Source: Lepturacanthus savala | Lineage: Eukaryota; Chordata; Actinopteri; Scombriformes; Trichiuridae | NCBI GenBank assembly: GCA_030544235.1 | Contig: CM060466.1 | Location: forward strand, 5,849,092 to 5,913,091 | Direction: 5' to 3' | Length of the DNA: 64,000 nt | Shown here: piece after piece, positions 35,919-48,224 of the stretch | How the letters are laid out: the number at the start of each line of letters is the position of its first letter | Position numbering within the stretch: position 1 is the stretch's first letter | The notes under the pieces: generated by a model | What the model saw: the letters and a program-made list of their open reading frames with translations, nothing else | What the model was told of the DNA's origin: nothing | Database searches by the model: none | Translations under genes and position numbers: made by a program

Positions 35919-38900
35919 TCGGTCTGTAGTTGTGGTTCAGTCATAACCTGTTAGGACTCACCCCCTTCTTCAGTCTTATTTGTGAAAATAGTAATGCCCA
36001 AGTTGTAAGTAGCTACAGTCCTACATGTCACATGTCGTTCTAAAGCCCTAGTTATTGGCTATCAGATTTGGATGGTCTCATCGTGGTACATTTCCATTGG
36101 GTCTCTCTGCTGTCCATCAAACCAAAGCTGGTCAAACTCTTTCTAGTCGGTCCTCATTGGTTTTCCAGCTGCCATCTCCTGACTCCATGCTGCCATTGGC
36201 TTTTCCATGGTGTCAATCAACGCCAAACAACTTCGAGACCATAACTGTTGCGTTATTTGCGTGTAGAAACCAACGGCTGAAGCGTTAGTATTGCCGTAAA
36301 TGACCCCCCCGCCCCCCACCGCTGCTGCTCCTACACTGCTGAATATCCAGAAGTTAAAGCTGGAGCAAGAACAACCTTTGCTGAGTTTTTATTTATTTGA
36401 CGTCAGGACCGAAAGGTCAGTGATGGTTACAGCAGATCCAGAGAGACTCTCAGGTGCAATAGTTTTAAACTCCAACAGGTGAGTTAACCCTTGTGGATGT
36501 AGAGAAAACAGAGTCTGAACAGAGGAGATGTAGGAACTTGACAGAGTCTGTAGCACCAGGCTAATCTGCTGGTAGTGACCATGATGTTGTTGTTGAAGTT
36601 AGTTAGAAAAACCCTATTCAGCCTGGAGCCAAGCTTTACTTATTCCTCAAATGTATTACATAACACACGCATCGGGTGTCTCAAGTGGCTTTAAATATGG
36701 CCTCCATCAAAGGGTTCGTTGCCAAACATTCGAAAACTATTTCTGTTTCTGAACCAAGAGCCACAGCTTTGGTTACACGCTCGGTGTTGGGGTCTTTTCG
36801 ACACCACTCTAATCACAAAGAAACATGTGTGTCAGGAATTCGGGGTCTAAATTTATGACGCTGGCCTACAAAAGTCTTCCTGTTCTAAAAATTGTTTGAC
36901 CCACATCTTGGCGGAGCAACCTTTTTAGGCCCTATACAACCTCAACCCGTCTTACCGGGGGAATATGGTGACAACCCCGCGCTGACGAAAGGTCAACGGT
37001 AAACTAGTGACGAGTCGGTTCAATCAAACGTCTCCTTAACCCGACGCAGGAGAATTAATACAAGACAGAACAACAGGAAAACCGGCCACACACAACCTGA
37101 ATCTGGTGATCTCTGTCTGTCAATGTGTAATGTTAATGGTAATAATGGTTTAATAATGGTTCAATTGAGATATGAGCACACGTACCAATCCTAGGTCCAA
37201 ACATTAGTAAAATAGACTCAATTATAAAAGTGCCAAGGTACTAAATTCGATTCTTCTTGATGTGATGTTTGAATTTAAACCAGACTTGACCCAATCGTTA
37301 TCCTCTCCTATATCCTATATCCTAAAGAAACCGAGCACGAGATCTGGTTTCCCTCAAAGAGTCGTAATTCCCATCTCTAGTGGTTGAACGTAGATAACCG
37401 TCTCTCTGCAGCTCACACATCAACTTCTAATGCAGGTAAAAACAGTCTTTATGTACAAATTGATTCATACCCAGACCCTGTTTTAAATCACAGGTCAACG
37501 CTGAGCCCAGCTGCTTTTGAAGAGGGAAGATTAACCACCCTATAGGGGTTATGTTACACTAATGTAGGAGCAATTTTAGCTCACTGGTATGATTTGTTGT
37601 TACATGAGGATTAGCAATGCAGTGTATGTAATGCATCTGTGCATGTAGCGAAAGCTAATGTGCAGCCCCTGACCCCGTTTTAGCTCGAAAATCTATGCTA
37701 GGTTTATTTAAACCGACGTGTGTCTGTGTGATTGGAATTTTAAGTCGGTTTACCTTCAGTTTTTAAGCTGTGGCCGCAGTAGGATCGTCAAGCCTGGGAT
37801 TTTGAGTATCGCCGGTTGGGGAAGATCGAACTTCTCAGGAATGTTGAAGAAAATCGCTCCACAAATGCTTGAAAGTTATACAAAAATCTTTCCAAAATCA
37901 CTTTAAAATTGGTCTAAAATCCCTCCAAAATTGCTCAAAAATTCTCTCCAAATTCTTTCCAAATTCTTTTGAAAATTGCTCAAAAATCAATACAAAACGT
38001 CCCTGAAATGGCTCCAAAACCGCACAGAAGGTCTGAGCCTGGCCTGAAGCAGAAGGAGACACTTATATGGTGGTGATCAGATTCTGTGCAAACGAAGCTG
38101 TGATTAACGCGTTAAAGACGTTTTGAGGCGATCACGGTTCGGATCGAAGTGCAGCCCCTTTAACCGACTGTCACTGTTCTCTGGGGGGAAAAAAAAGGGG
38201 TCAGAAGAGTCAGAAATCCATGATCTAATCATCGAGAGTTGGTGCAGTGACGCATTTAAAAGGAAAAAAGAAAAGTTGCTGCGTTGAAACAGACAGTTGT
38301 AGATAATGAAACAGGAGTCGGGGGAGGGGTAATCAGACGCTAAACTGATTAATGATGATTCTCTTCAAGGAATCGGACTGAAAAGAACTGATTAACTGGT
38401 GCTAGTTTGATGTTTCCAGGTCGGTTTGGACCCAAATCCACTAAAAACCATTATCTATCAACCATGAACATTTAAAAAAAATGGTAAAATGAACCTGAAG
38501 AGAATGATGACTATAAATAAAAGGTTGTTGTGGGATCTGATGATTCCTGAGGAGGATTAGAACCCATCACAGCAGGATTCACACATTCTCTGACTTTCAC
38601 TGAGGTTTTGCTGGATAAAGGCCTTAGTCCTTTATTTGAACAGGGTGATGATATTAAAAGGAGAATATTTAAATATAATGAGCGTGGCGGTGATGTACGG
38701 GAACCTCCCGGGTTGTTTGGTAGCTGATGTCCCTGAGGTCGCTCACGCTTCCTAACTCCAAACATGCTGTTAAAACACCACCGCTGAAGAACTCTGACCT
38801 TGATCCTTCCACACAGCAGACCTCAAACCTCCCATTCCTCCAGGATGGAAACCAACAATTACGCTCCCAGTCAGGTTCCGTGTGTTAAAACATGTCATTC

Positions 38901-39429
38901 TGCGGGGGATTTGTTAACCTCAGCGTTTTCTGGAATCTTCAGACCGCTTGGTTTTAAAAAGGAGGCCAGGAAATGTAGGATTTCAGCCCAAAAACTCAAC
39001 ATGTCAATCCTGTTTTCTAGGTCAAAGAATCCAAAAGTATTTGTTACCCAGATAAAATATGAAGTAAAAAAAAGCTGCTGAAACACATTGATATCATAGC
39101 ACAACATGACATAATGTCATGTATTATAGTATAAACTAGTATCACACAAGTCAATGTCAGTGTCATCCTATTCTAATAAAGGCCAAGTGTTTTTGTATTT
39201 TAGTCTTAAATCATCTGTTGATGATGTAAAATCACATTGATGCTGAGTTAAAGGATCAGAATCTTTATGTCCAGGACATTTTACTGATTTAAAGTCAACG
39301 TTTTTTATTCTTTAGGATAAAATGACAATTTAACACCAATCAAGAAGAAGAAGCTGGAAACCTGATTCTAGAATAAATGTCTACTGGTGAGTGATAAATG
39401 ATGATTTATAAATATTTAGTCTAAATTTA
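35919..39429. other. 3.5 kb without recognisable genes or arrays
   Basis: This is the longest stretch here of unique-looking sequence that is not AT-dominated. Open frames reach 77 codons but lack known motifs and consistent splice junctions. At 37855-38010 there are short CCAAAAT runs. At 39170-39310 lies an inverted copy of the dispersed element seen at 28.1 and 55.3 kb. The rest may be old transposon remains. Confidence 0.4.
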
Positions 39430-41110
39430 CCAAATTATACTAGTTTTGGTACTTTTTGGTATACTTTGGGATATTTTCTGACATTTTCTCATACTTCCCT
39501 GTATACTGTGGGGTAGTATATGGTATGTTTGGTACTTTCTGGTATACCATTGTACTTTGGGGTATATTCTGGTACTTTCTGGTGTACTTTGAAGTATTTT
39601 CTGATAATTTCTTGTACTTTCCTCTATACTTTGGGGTCTTTTCTGGTACTTTTGGTACTTTTTGGTACACTTTAGGGTATTGTCTGGTATACTTTGGTGT
39701 ACTTTCTGATTATTTCTTGTACTTTCCTCTATACTTTGGGGTCTTTTCTGGTACTTTTTGGTATACTTTGGGGTATTTTCCAACATTTTCTCATACTTCC
39801 CTGTATACTGTGGGGTACTTTATGGTATGTTTGGTACCATTGTACTTTGGGGCATTTTCTTATACTTATACTTTCCTGTATTTTCTGGTACTTTTTGGTA
39901 TATTTTAAGGTATTGTCTGGTATACTTCAGTGTATTTTCTGATAATTTCTTGTACTTTCCTCTATACTTTGGGGTCTTTTCTGGTACTTTTGGTACTTTT
40001 TGGTATACTTTAGGGTATTGTCTGATATACTTTGGTACTTTTTGGTATACCATTGTACTTTGGGGTATTGTTTGGTAGTTTCTGGTGTAGTTTGAAGTAT
40101 TTTCTGATAATGTCTCATACTTTCCTGTATGGGGTATTTTCTGGTACTTTTTGGTATACTTTAAAGGTATTGTGTGGTATACTTCTTGTACTTTCCTCTA
40201 TACTGTAGGGTATTTTCTGGTACTTTTGGTACTTTTTGGTATACTTTGGGATATTTTCCGACATTTTCTCATACTTCCTTGTATACTGTGGGGTACTTTA
40301 TGTTATGTTTGGTATTTTCTGGTATACTCTTGTACTTTCGGGTATTATTTGGTAGTTTCTGGTGTAGTTTGGGGTATTATCTGATATTTTGTCATACTTT
40401 CCTGTATACTATGGGGTATTTTTTGGTACTTTCCTGGTATACTTTGGGGCATTTTCTTATACTTCTAGGTGTACTATGGGGTATATTCTGGTACTTTCTG
40501 GTGTACTTTGAAGTATTTTCTGATAATTTCTTGTACTTTCCTCTATACTGTAGGGTATTTTCTGGTACTTTTGGTACTTTTTGGTATACTTTACGGTATT
40601 GTATGGTATACTTTGGGGTATTTTCTGGTATACTTTGGTACTTTTTGGTATACTATTGTACTTTGGGGTATTTTTTGGTACTTTTCTGGTTCCTTTGGGG
40701 CATTTTCTTATACATCCAGGTATACTTTGGGGTATATTCTGGTACTTTCTGGTGTACTTTGAAGTATTTTCTGATAATGTCTCATACTTTCCTGTATTTT
40801 CTGATAATGTATCATACTTTCCTGTATTTTCTGGTACTTTTTGGTATATTTTAAGGTATTGTGTAGTATACTTCGGTGTATTTTCTGATAATTTCTTGTA
40901 CTTTCCTCTATACTGTAGGGTATTTTTGTACTTTCTGGTGTACTTTGGATACTTTCTGGTATACTCTTGTGCTTTGGGGTATTATTTGGTAGTTTCTGGT
41001 GTAGTTTGGGATATTTTCTGATATTTTCTCATACTTTTCTATGTAATGTGGGGTATTTTCTGGTACTTTTGGTAATTGTTGGTATACTTTAAGGTACTTT
41101 TTGGTATACA
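39430..41110 (+). repeat. Degenerate GTACTTT/GGTATACTTTGGG tandem array
   Basis: About 1.7 kb is composed of variants of TTTTCTGGTACTTTTTGGTA and TACTTTGGGGTATTTTCTG in shifting order. A block beginning CTTGTACTTTCCTCTATACT recurs near 39611, 39716, 39949, 40187, 40530 and 40898. The aromatic-rich open frames on both strands are products of the repeat. Confidence 0.9.
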
Positions 41111-41622
41111 TGGGGGTATTTTCTGGACTTGTTTTCTGGTAACTGGTAATTTAACTTGTTCTACTTTTTTTTCCTCATCTTACTTCCATCATTATGTATC
41201 AGATACTTTAACCATAGAGTATCTCACCCTTTGTTTAAATATTATTTCAACAAGTAGATTTTTGAATCTTGTTATAAATGCCCCAATAACTTTTATTTCA
41301 TAGTATTTTTTAATGTAGTGAACATTAAATCTGTGATATTATTCCCAGCAGTGCACACAGGGACAGATGTTCCTCATATGAAGGCAGACAGCGTCCTCTG
41401 GTGGAAGAAAATATTTAAAATAATTATATTAAAATTAAATATTCCTCTATTAAAAATTAGAAATAATACAAATAGGAGCAGTAAAATAGATAAATAGATA
41501 AATGACATTTTAAAAAATTAGGTTTGTGTGTTTGTTTATGTCTCTGTGGGGACACGGTCCCCACAATGTAGGTATTTGACACATGACCCCATAAAGTCAT
41601 GAATAAAGAGATAAACGTCTGT

Positions 41623-41653
<31 letters not shown>

Positions 41654-41815
41654 GGTGTGGGTGTGTATGTCAAAACAACGTTATAACTTCATTAAATTGA
41701 AAATAAATTGTACCTGCAATCAGACATTTTAAATATTGACGTTTCTTTACTCTATGTATTTGTTGGTTAACTTATTTTTTGGGTTTTGCTGCATTACAGA
41801 GAAGAATTACAACTT
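41111..41815. other. Intergenic; small palindromic motif and GT tract
   Basis: The near-palindrome TGTGGGGACACGGTCCCCAC (41545-41564) belongs to a motif often dispersed in fish DNA. A GT tract is at 41630-41652. No exon is seen. Confidence 0.45.
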
Positions 41816-41821
41816 ACCCTG

Positions 41822-42310
41822 TTATCTACTGTCATCTATTATCATCTACTGTCATCTACTGTCATCTACTGTCATCTACTGTCATCTATTATCATCTACT
41901 GTCCTCTACTGTCCTCTACTGTCATCTACTGTCATCTACTGTCATCTACTGTCCTCTACTGTCCTCTACTGTCATCTACTGTCCTCTACTGTCATCTACT
42001 GTCCTCTACTGTTGTCTACTATCATCTACTGTCCTCTACTGTCATCTACTGCCGTCTACTGTCCCCTACTGTCATCTACTGTCCTCTACTGTCCTCTACT
42101 GCCGTCTACTGTCATCTACTCTCCTCTACTGTCATCTACGGTCATCTACTGTCCTCTACTGTCCTCTACTGCCGTCTACTGTCATCTACTGTCCTCTACT
42201 GTCCTCTACTGCCGTCTACTGTCATCTACTCTCCTCTACTGTCATCTACGGTCATCTACTGTCCTCTACTGTCATCTACTGTCGTCTACTGTCATCTACT
42301 GTCCTCTACT
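41822..42310 (+). repeat. 10-bp tandem array, about 49 copies
   Basis: The unit TCATCTACTG varies mainly at the second and third bases (TCCTC, TCGTC, CCGTC). The 10-bp period keeps all three plus-strand frames open with similar peptides, showing they are not selected coding sequence. Confidence 0.95.
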
Positions 42311-42369
42311 GTTCTTGACTGTCCTATACTTTCCTCTAATCTCCTGTTGTTATTGGTGATTCTGTCATT

Positions 42370-42745
42370 ACTGTAACACTGTATTTATCTACTGTAACAT
42401 TGTATTATTCTGCTGTAACACTGTATTATTCTGCTGTAACACTGTATTATTCTGCTGTAACACTGTATTTCTCTATTGTAACACTGTATTTCTCTGCTGT
42501 AACGCTGTATTTCTCTGCTGTAACGCTGTATTTCTCTGCTGTAACACTATTATTTTGCTGTAACAATGTATTTCTCTACTGTAACAATGTATTTCTCTAC
42601 TGTAACTCTATTATTCTGCTGTAGCACTGTATTTCTCTACTATAACACTATTTTCTGCTGTAACACTGTATTATTCTGCTGTAACACTGTATTTCTCTAC
42701 TGTAACACTGTATTATTCTGCTATAACACTATTTTCTGCTGTGAG
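42370..42745 (+). repeat. 20-bp tandem array, about 18 copies
   Basis: Units of the type CTGCTGTAACACTGTATTAT / TCTCTACTGTAACACTGTAT repeat every 19-21 bases. Confidence 0.9.
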
Positions 42746-42869
42746 ACTAATGAAGCTTCATTTTATTTATACAGCAGCACTTCTGACCCCTTGTGGCCAC
42801 AACTGTAATAACAGCTCCTTGGATCCTCGGAACCGGAGACAACAAACGGGTGGAAACAACAAACTGGGT

Positions 42870-45800
42870 ATGAATTACATCCCGACAGCGTTGGTGCTGC
42901 TCTGGAGCTCTGGTAGGACTGGCTTTTTATTGTTGGATGTTATCAGTCTAGTTACTGCATATAAAAACTAAACCCCATATGGGGGCAACATTGAATTTTA
43001 TTTATATACCACATGAGAAAAACCTCAGCTAGATCGCTAAATTAAGTATTTTATCTGTAATAAAACAATTTTACTGTTACAGCATCAATATATATCATCA
43101 ATATCCACATCATCAGTACAAATAGTTTAATATATCTGTAGTCGTCAAGTCTTGAAGTCTTAAAGTGCAGTGGACAAAGAAAAGAAGGGACGATGTGTGT
43201 GGCAGCAGAGACCAGGTAGGGTCAAGGAGGTTACCAAGGTTACAGACATGGGGGGTGATTGAGCCATTAGGATTGAAGGCAGTCGGGGTGAGGGGTGATT
43301 TTGAAACCATTATTATTGGTAAAAACCATATTTAAATATATGGATGAATTGATACTGAAGTGTTGCCATGGTGAAGTGATGATTGTCGCGGTAGGAGTGT
43401 TTGTTTTGTCCAGAGATTTGATCAAATCACACGTAGACCTTCTTTCTCCTCAGGACTCCGGGCTGAAGAACATGTTTCATTAGGTAAATGGAGGAAAAAC
43501 AGCAATAGTGGGTATATCTGACTTTGGATTAGCTTTGCATTGATTTATCTCTTTTTAACTGTTCAGGACCAGATAATTTACGGCTGATGGGAGGCGCCTC
43601 CCCATGTTCTGGCGGACTGGAAATAAAACTCCAAAGTGATTGGAGACCAGTGGACGCCCTTTCTTTTAACTGGAACCTGAGAACAGCAGCTGTGGTGTGT
43701 GGACACTTGAATTGTGGCTCCGTGGTATCGACAGAAATCAACTTTGACTTTAAAGGACAAGTATGGAAAATAAACGCCACCTCCATCCAGTCTGGATCTA
43801 CGCTGACGTTATCAGAGAAGGCCCAGTTGTCCCATTCTAGTCTGGACATCACCTGCTCAGGTAGGACCATGGAGGACAAGAACTACATCTGGGTCCTTTA
43901 CAATGGCGGTTTCTCACATGGTGATGAACATGCAGGTGCAGGTGCAATGATTTTATTCTCTCTCTCCTTCCTCAGAGTCTGTCAGGCTGGTGAATGGGGA
44001 TTCTCTGTGTTCAGGTACACTGGAGGTCAAAGGTAACCATTTGTGGTCCTCGGTGTGTAGCGGAGATCTTGACAAGCAGGGTGCGGAGGTGGTCTGCAGA
44101 GAGCTGGGCTGTGGGGCGCCGTTAAAACTCCAGAGGGCGCTCAGTGAAAGCGTTGAACCCTCACAGTGGACCAAGGAGTTCCGGTGCAGAGGCAATGAGT
44201 CAAGGCTCCTGGACTGTGGAAGCCATGACGCCTCTACAAGGACCTGCTCACCTACAGGAGTCACCTGCTCAGGTAGAGGCCAAGCTACATCTACCTAGCT
44301 GTAGTAGTCTGGAGGTATGCTCTTTAAATAGCAGGAATTCAAATTTCCATTTTATGAGCACTTTCAAAAACCTCCCATCTCCATCACGAAACCGATTTTG
44401 CGGGTTGAACCGTTTGCTTGACTGTGTCCAAGATCAAGAACAAATCTTTTCATTGTCTCTGTTCAGAACCCGATAACATCAGGCTGGTCAGAGGGGTCAG
44501 TCGCTGTGCTGGTCGACTGGAAATGAAATTCCAGGGTGAGTGGAAACCAGTGGATCCCTTCACCCGGGACCTCACGTCGGTGGCAGGTTTCGTGTGTAGG
44601 CACCTGAAATGTGGAGACACCGTTTCAGCGGAGAAAAAATCTTCTGAGGTAAAACCCGTGTGGGGGTTGACGGATTCAGGAGTTCGGTCTGGGTTTCCTC
44701 TAAGGGAGCACGTATCGACGAGGATCTGGTACTCGGGCTCCAACCTGTGGATCGGCTGCTCAGGTAAAACCTTCGGTGACACCAGGCGTGATGTTAATCC
44801 TCGGAGTCAACGGTTCTAACGTGGACTATCAGTGTCCATCATCCATCTCTGTGTGACTTTACAGATCTGCTGTTTCAGCCAATCATCTCTGTCTCTCCTT
44901 CCATTGGTGAGGTCTACTTGGACTCAGACTTCACCATCGGCTGCTCCATTGAACCACAGTACCCCGGAGGCTCATTCCAGCTCAACTTCATCAGCTCCAG
45001 CGCATCAATCAAATTCACCAAGCCAGCCGTCGACCACGAGGCTCACTTCCTGTTTCCTGTTGCAGACCATGGCCACCAAGGGAACTACAGCTGCACTTAT
45101 CACCTCTCTGTTTCCTTCCATAATCTTTCCTCAGAGAGCCGGCCGCTCTGTCTCAGCGTCACAGGTAACGAAAACATCCTGATGTTACTATCGGATTAAA
45201 GCAGGGGTGTTAAACATGCGGCCCGGGGGCCATAACCGGGTCCGATCCGGCCCTGTACAACAAAAACGTTCTAGTTACTTTTTCTTTGCAGAAATGTGAA
45301 GTCAGTGAGGAGCGATAAAATATATTGACTCGTAATTTAATTATTAAATGGTTTGCTTGAAACATTTTTAATTTCTAACATATTCTTTAGTGAGTAAATG
45401 TGAATTGAAATACTGATTGAATATAAACCGATACCATCTTTTTCCTGAAGACATTTCTCCTGTTTTTGTAAATTTAAGGTTAACTGATCGAATCTAATTC
45501 AACTTTTCCGTAACATTCTATTTATTGGATTTTTTAGGAAAGGGTCTATACATACAATTGTAGACTTTTAACCTCAGTAGGTTCTTTTCATCAGCGTCTG
45601 TCTGTCTGATTGTTTTATTGTGCAGCATAACTCAAAACTTTCCGGACGGATTTTCGCCCAAATTTTAGCGAATGTTCGAAACGGTGCCATAAAGAGATGA
45701 TTCAATTTTAGTCATGATCCAGAAGAAATTCTGGATTCTGGATGGCGATAAATGGACCTTCAAACAGGCGTTGTTTAAGGCCGCCTGGTGGCACCTGCAT

Positions 45801-46386
45801 AGCTCTTATTGCATAAAGCACCACATGAACAAAATATCATTTTAAACTGATCACAGCTGGTTATTTCTACAAGTATTTGGAGCTTATATAACATCCTGCT
45901 ACTGATAATCAACCATGTCTGAATCAGTCAATTAATATGATGTTGGCACAAATGTCCAGAACACACTTTTAAGCTAACTAAGCTTTAAGCTAATTAAGCT
46001 ACATAGTAAGTCACTAGTGCAAAGCTGATTCAGCTTTTAAGGCATCGGACATTTTGTTTTTAATTAAGCTGGTTGATATTCTATGATCTTTTTCAGTGTC
46101 TCCAAGAGTTGTCATGATCAGACACATTGTCCTCCTGTCAGCGTTGGTATCTCTGGTGTTTCTGTTTGCCACGTGTTCCTGCAGAAAGGTACAGTCCATG
46201 ATTACTTGAAGGAAGATTAAGTGACAGTGTGTATGTCGTGCTGTTTGATTGATCCAGACGCCGGTTGCCGTGTCTCTCCAGGTCACCATGCAGCAGGACT
46301 CAGGAGGCCAGGAGAACATTGAGCTTGATATTTTAGGCCACGGTGCATCCAGAGCTGAGGCAGAGGTCCAGGAGTTAGATCTCTGA
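42870..46386 (+). CDS. Type I membrane receptor with three SRCR domains and one Ig-like domain
   Basis: Eight exons join in frame to 485 residues: 42870-42912, 43454-43483, 43567-43860, 43976-44272, 44467-44763, 44865-45164, 46097-46188 and 46282-46386. Every intron is GT-AG, and the domain exons are all phase 1-1, typical of SRCR and Ig modules. Residues 1-18 form a signal peptide (MNYIPTALVLLWSSG). SRCR domains follow at about 25-122, 123-221 and 222-320. An Ig-like domain (321-420) has the ...HGHQGNYSCTYHL signature. A membrane helix (about 431-449) and a 36-residue tail without tyrosine end the protein. Domain 2 has eight cysteines (group B); domains 1 and 3 keep only four each. The layout recalls CD5/CD6 (three SRCR) with an added Ig domain. 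Ligand and function are unknown; a leukocyte surface receptor is the likely class. An upstream in-frame ATG at 42741 exists, but 42870 gives a clean signal peptide. Confidence 0.88.
42992..43140 (+). repeat. Dispersed repeat in SRCR-gene intron 1
   Basis: Shares ATCTGTAATAAAACAATTTT-like sequence and ACTGTTACAGCATCAATATA with 52150-52310 in gde1 intron 1. Confidence 0.6.
45200..45262 (+). repeat. Fragment of GC-rich dispersed repeat (GGCCCGGGGGCC type)
   Basis: The sequence GCAGGGGTGTTAAACATGCG followed by GCCCGGGGGCC has the form of a widespread vertebrate transposon-derived repeat that begins AGGGGTGTCAAAC. It lies just inside intron 6 of the SRCR gene. Confidence 0.45.
45263..46096 (+). 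other. Rest of SRCR-gene intron 6
   Basis: AT-rich with no further exon detected; the flanking splice sites are ACAG|GTAACG (45164) and TTTTTCAG|TG (46097). Confidence 0.6.
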
Positions 46387-47187
46387 AGACCTGATTGTGA
46401 ATCCAAAAGGATCACGCAGCCATTAAACAGCAATTTGTCAATCCTTCTGTTTAAAATATTCATAATAGACGCCCTCAAAGAGGTTTTTATTCCTCAAACA
46501 CCTATAGTAGCATTAATGGGAGGAATACCTCAGGGCAAAGGAAAACCTATTTGTTTTATTTATGTTTATTTATCAGGGAAAAAACAATTCACCAGGTTAC
46601 AGAAACATGATACTGTTGTATTATATATGGAGTTGATAGTTTGCAACCCCAGTCCTTTATTAGGCCTTTCTTTAATATATATCTACCTAAATTACAAAGA
46701 GGCTCTATACAAAAAGTCCAGGTTTGCAGATGATTCAATGCAATTCATGCATTCACCAACAACAGAACAGTTTCAAATTCATAAAAAGTGATAATTTCAA
46801 CAATTTATTTACTCCAACTACTGTTCACACACATTTGGTTAGTTTTAACCTTCTCATTAAATACTTTTACATCAGTTTCTTGTTTTATTTCAGTTTGTAG
46901 GGTGTTTGAGGGTGAATTCCTTGTCGTTGGGCTTTGATACTCAATAAATACATATATCGCTCACAGCAGCATGAAAAGGTATAATTGGAGCCGGATCCTG
47001 TATCAGATGGAGCAAATTCCATATTCATTGATGCTTCATATAAAATGATGGAATCATCTTATGACTTTAATAATACAATGAGCTTCTTGCCTACTCACAC
47101 CTACTAATAATATATTAATACTGTGCCTGTATTTTGTTTGTTTAACCTATTAAACCTCGGACAGTCTGTTTATTTTCCTCATTGTAC

Positions 47188-47372
47188 ACTACTCACAATA
47201 AATTAAGGATATTATAAGAGACTCATTGTAATTTCCATACTAATGAACATGGTGCTTCTTCTCATTATTATTACTAATATCAAAGGGAACTTTTATTTAT
47301 TTCATTAAAATTCAGACCAAATTAGAAAAGCACTCATGTAAATAACAATATCCCTAATTTATTGTGAGTAGT
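47188..47372. mobile_element. Tc1/mariner-like MITE
   Basis: About 185 bp with terminal inverted repeats: left ACTACTCACAATAAATTAAG, right (reverse-complemented) ACTACTCACAATAAATTAGG. They match over about 24 bases with one mismatch, and TA dinucleotides lie at or one base from the ends. The interior has no coding sequence. It lies 3' of the SRCR-Ig gene, perhaps in its 3' UTR. Confidence 0.75.
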
Positions 47373-47498
47373 TATGTGAATATGCATGAATGTGTGTGTC
47401 TTAATACTGGAATATACGTATAAAGACTATGTACAGCTGTGAAATAGAAAGAGGAACTGTGTGGAAATATATTATATACATATTGTGGATAAAATCTA

Positions 47499-47504
47499 AA
47501 TAAA
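47499..47504 (+). terminator. Possible polyadenylation signal of the SRCR-Ig gene
   Basis: AATAAA followed within 30 bases by T/G-rich sequence, 1.1 kb after the stop codon. An alternative AATAAA lies at 46943-46948. The choice is uncertain. Confidence 0.3.
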
Positions 47505-47618
47505 ATTAAGTTTAAGAACATCATGTTTGCTAATTATTCTTTTTATAGTCAAGAACCTTTCGCTGTGTTTGTTTAAAATGCATAAAGCTTGAATTTAGTT
47601 ATGAGACATTTCATGTAG

Positions 47619-47972
47619 GGCGACACGGTGGAGCAGGGGTTAGCCCTGTTGCCTCACAGCAAGAAGGTCACAGGTTCAAGACCTCCTTGGTCCTGGGTCT
47701 GGGACCTTTCTGTGTGGAGTTTGCATGTTCTCCCCGTGTCTGTGTGGGTTTTCACCAGGTACTCCGGCTTCCTCCCACAGTCCAAAAACATGCTGAGGTT
47801 AATTGGAGACTCTAAATTACCTGTAGGTGTGAGTGTGTGAGTGAATGGTGTGTGTGCCCCACGATTGGCTAGTGACCATCTGGGGTGTATCCCTGTAACA
47901 CGCTGGGATTGGCTCCAGCAGACCATGTGACCCTAATGAGGAATAAGCAGGTATAGAAAATGACTGACTGAC
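47619..47972 (+). mobile_element. tRNA-related fish dispersed repeat, near full length
   Basis: It begins GGGCGACACGGTGGAGCAGG, and contains GTTTGCATGTTCTCCCCGTG and CTTCCTCCCACAGTCCAAAA, both characteristic of a very common fish interspersed repeat. It ends in GAATAAGCAGGTATAGAAAA. A GGTTCAAGACC motif resembling a pol III B box lies at 47672-47682. I am confident it is a dispersed repeat and less so of the exact family. A 3' fragment is at 267-340. Confidence 0.75.
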
Positions 47973-48094
47973 ATTTCATGTCATTTTTTCCATTACTTAC
48001 CTTTTTATGCTCCTTTGCTTCATCAATGTATTCTATGCAGTCAAAAGTCTTGTAAAGGAATTGGGACAATCTCTCATGTATCAATAAGACGGAT

Positions 48095-48100
48095 TTTATT
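48095..48100 (-). terminator. Polyadenylation signal of tmem186
   Basis: AATAAA on the minus strand (TTTATT on the plus strand), about 125 bases beyond the tmem186 stop codon. Confidence 0.6.
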
Positions 48101-48224
48101 TAAGTCAATGGTCTCAGACAAAGGAAAATAGAATTCCCTTAATATATCACTGCCACTACTTGGCATAGACCTGCGAACATTTTAACCTCTTGATTGCGTC
48201 TTTCAGCTTTTTACCGACAATTAA

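Noticed and set aside
36055..36288. 77-codon frame at 36.1 kb
   Set aside because: No recognisable domain, no convincing splice partners, surrounded by sequence without exons.
39427..41111. Aromatic-rich open frames on both strands
   Set aside because: They are translations of the GTACTTT/GGTATAC array; both strands are equally open.
41736..42376. Three overlapping open frames of 179-207 codons
   Set aside because: All three frames of a 10-bp repeat give near-identical peptides, which marks repeat translation.
46435..46791. Reverse-transcriptase-like frame (contains GGIPQGKG and RFADDSMQF)
   Set aside because: Two short motifs resemble polymerase blocks, but spacing and surrounding residues do not fit a known RT and part of the frame is AT-rich repeat. 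Left unassigned.
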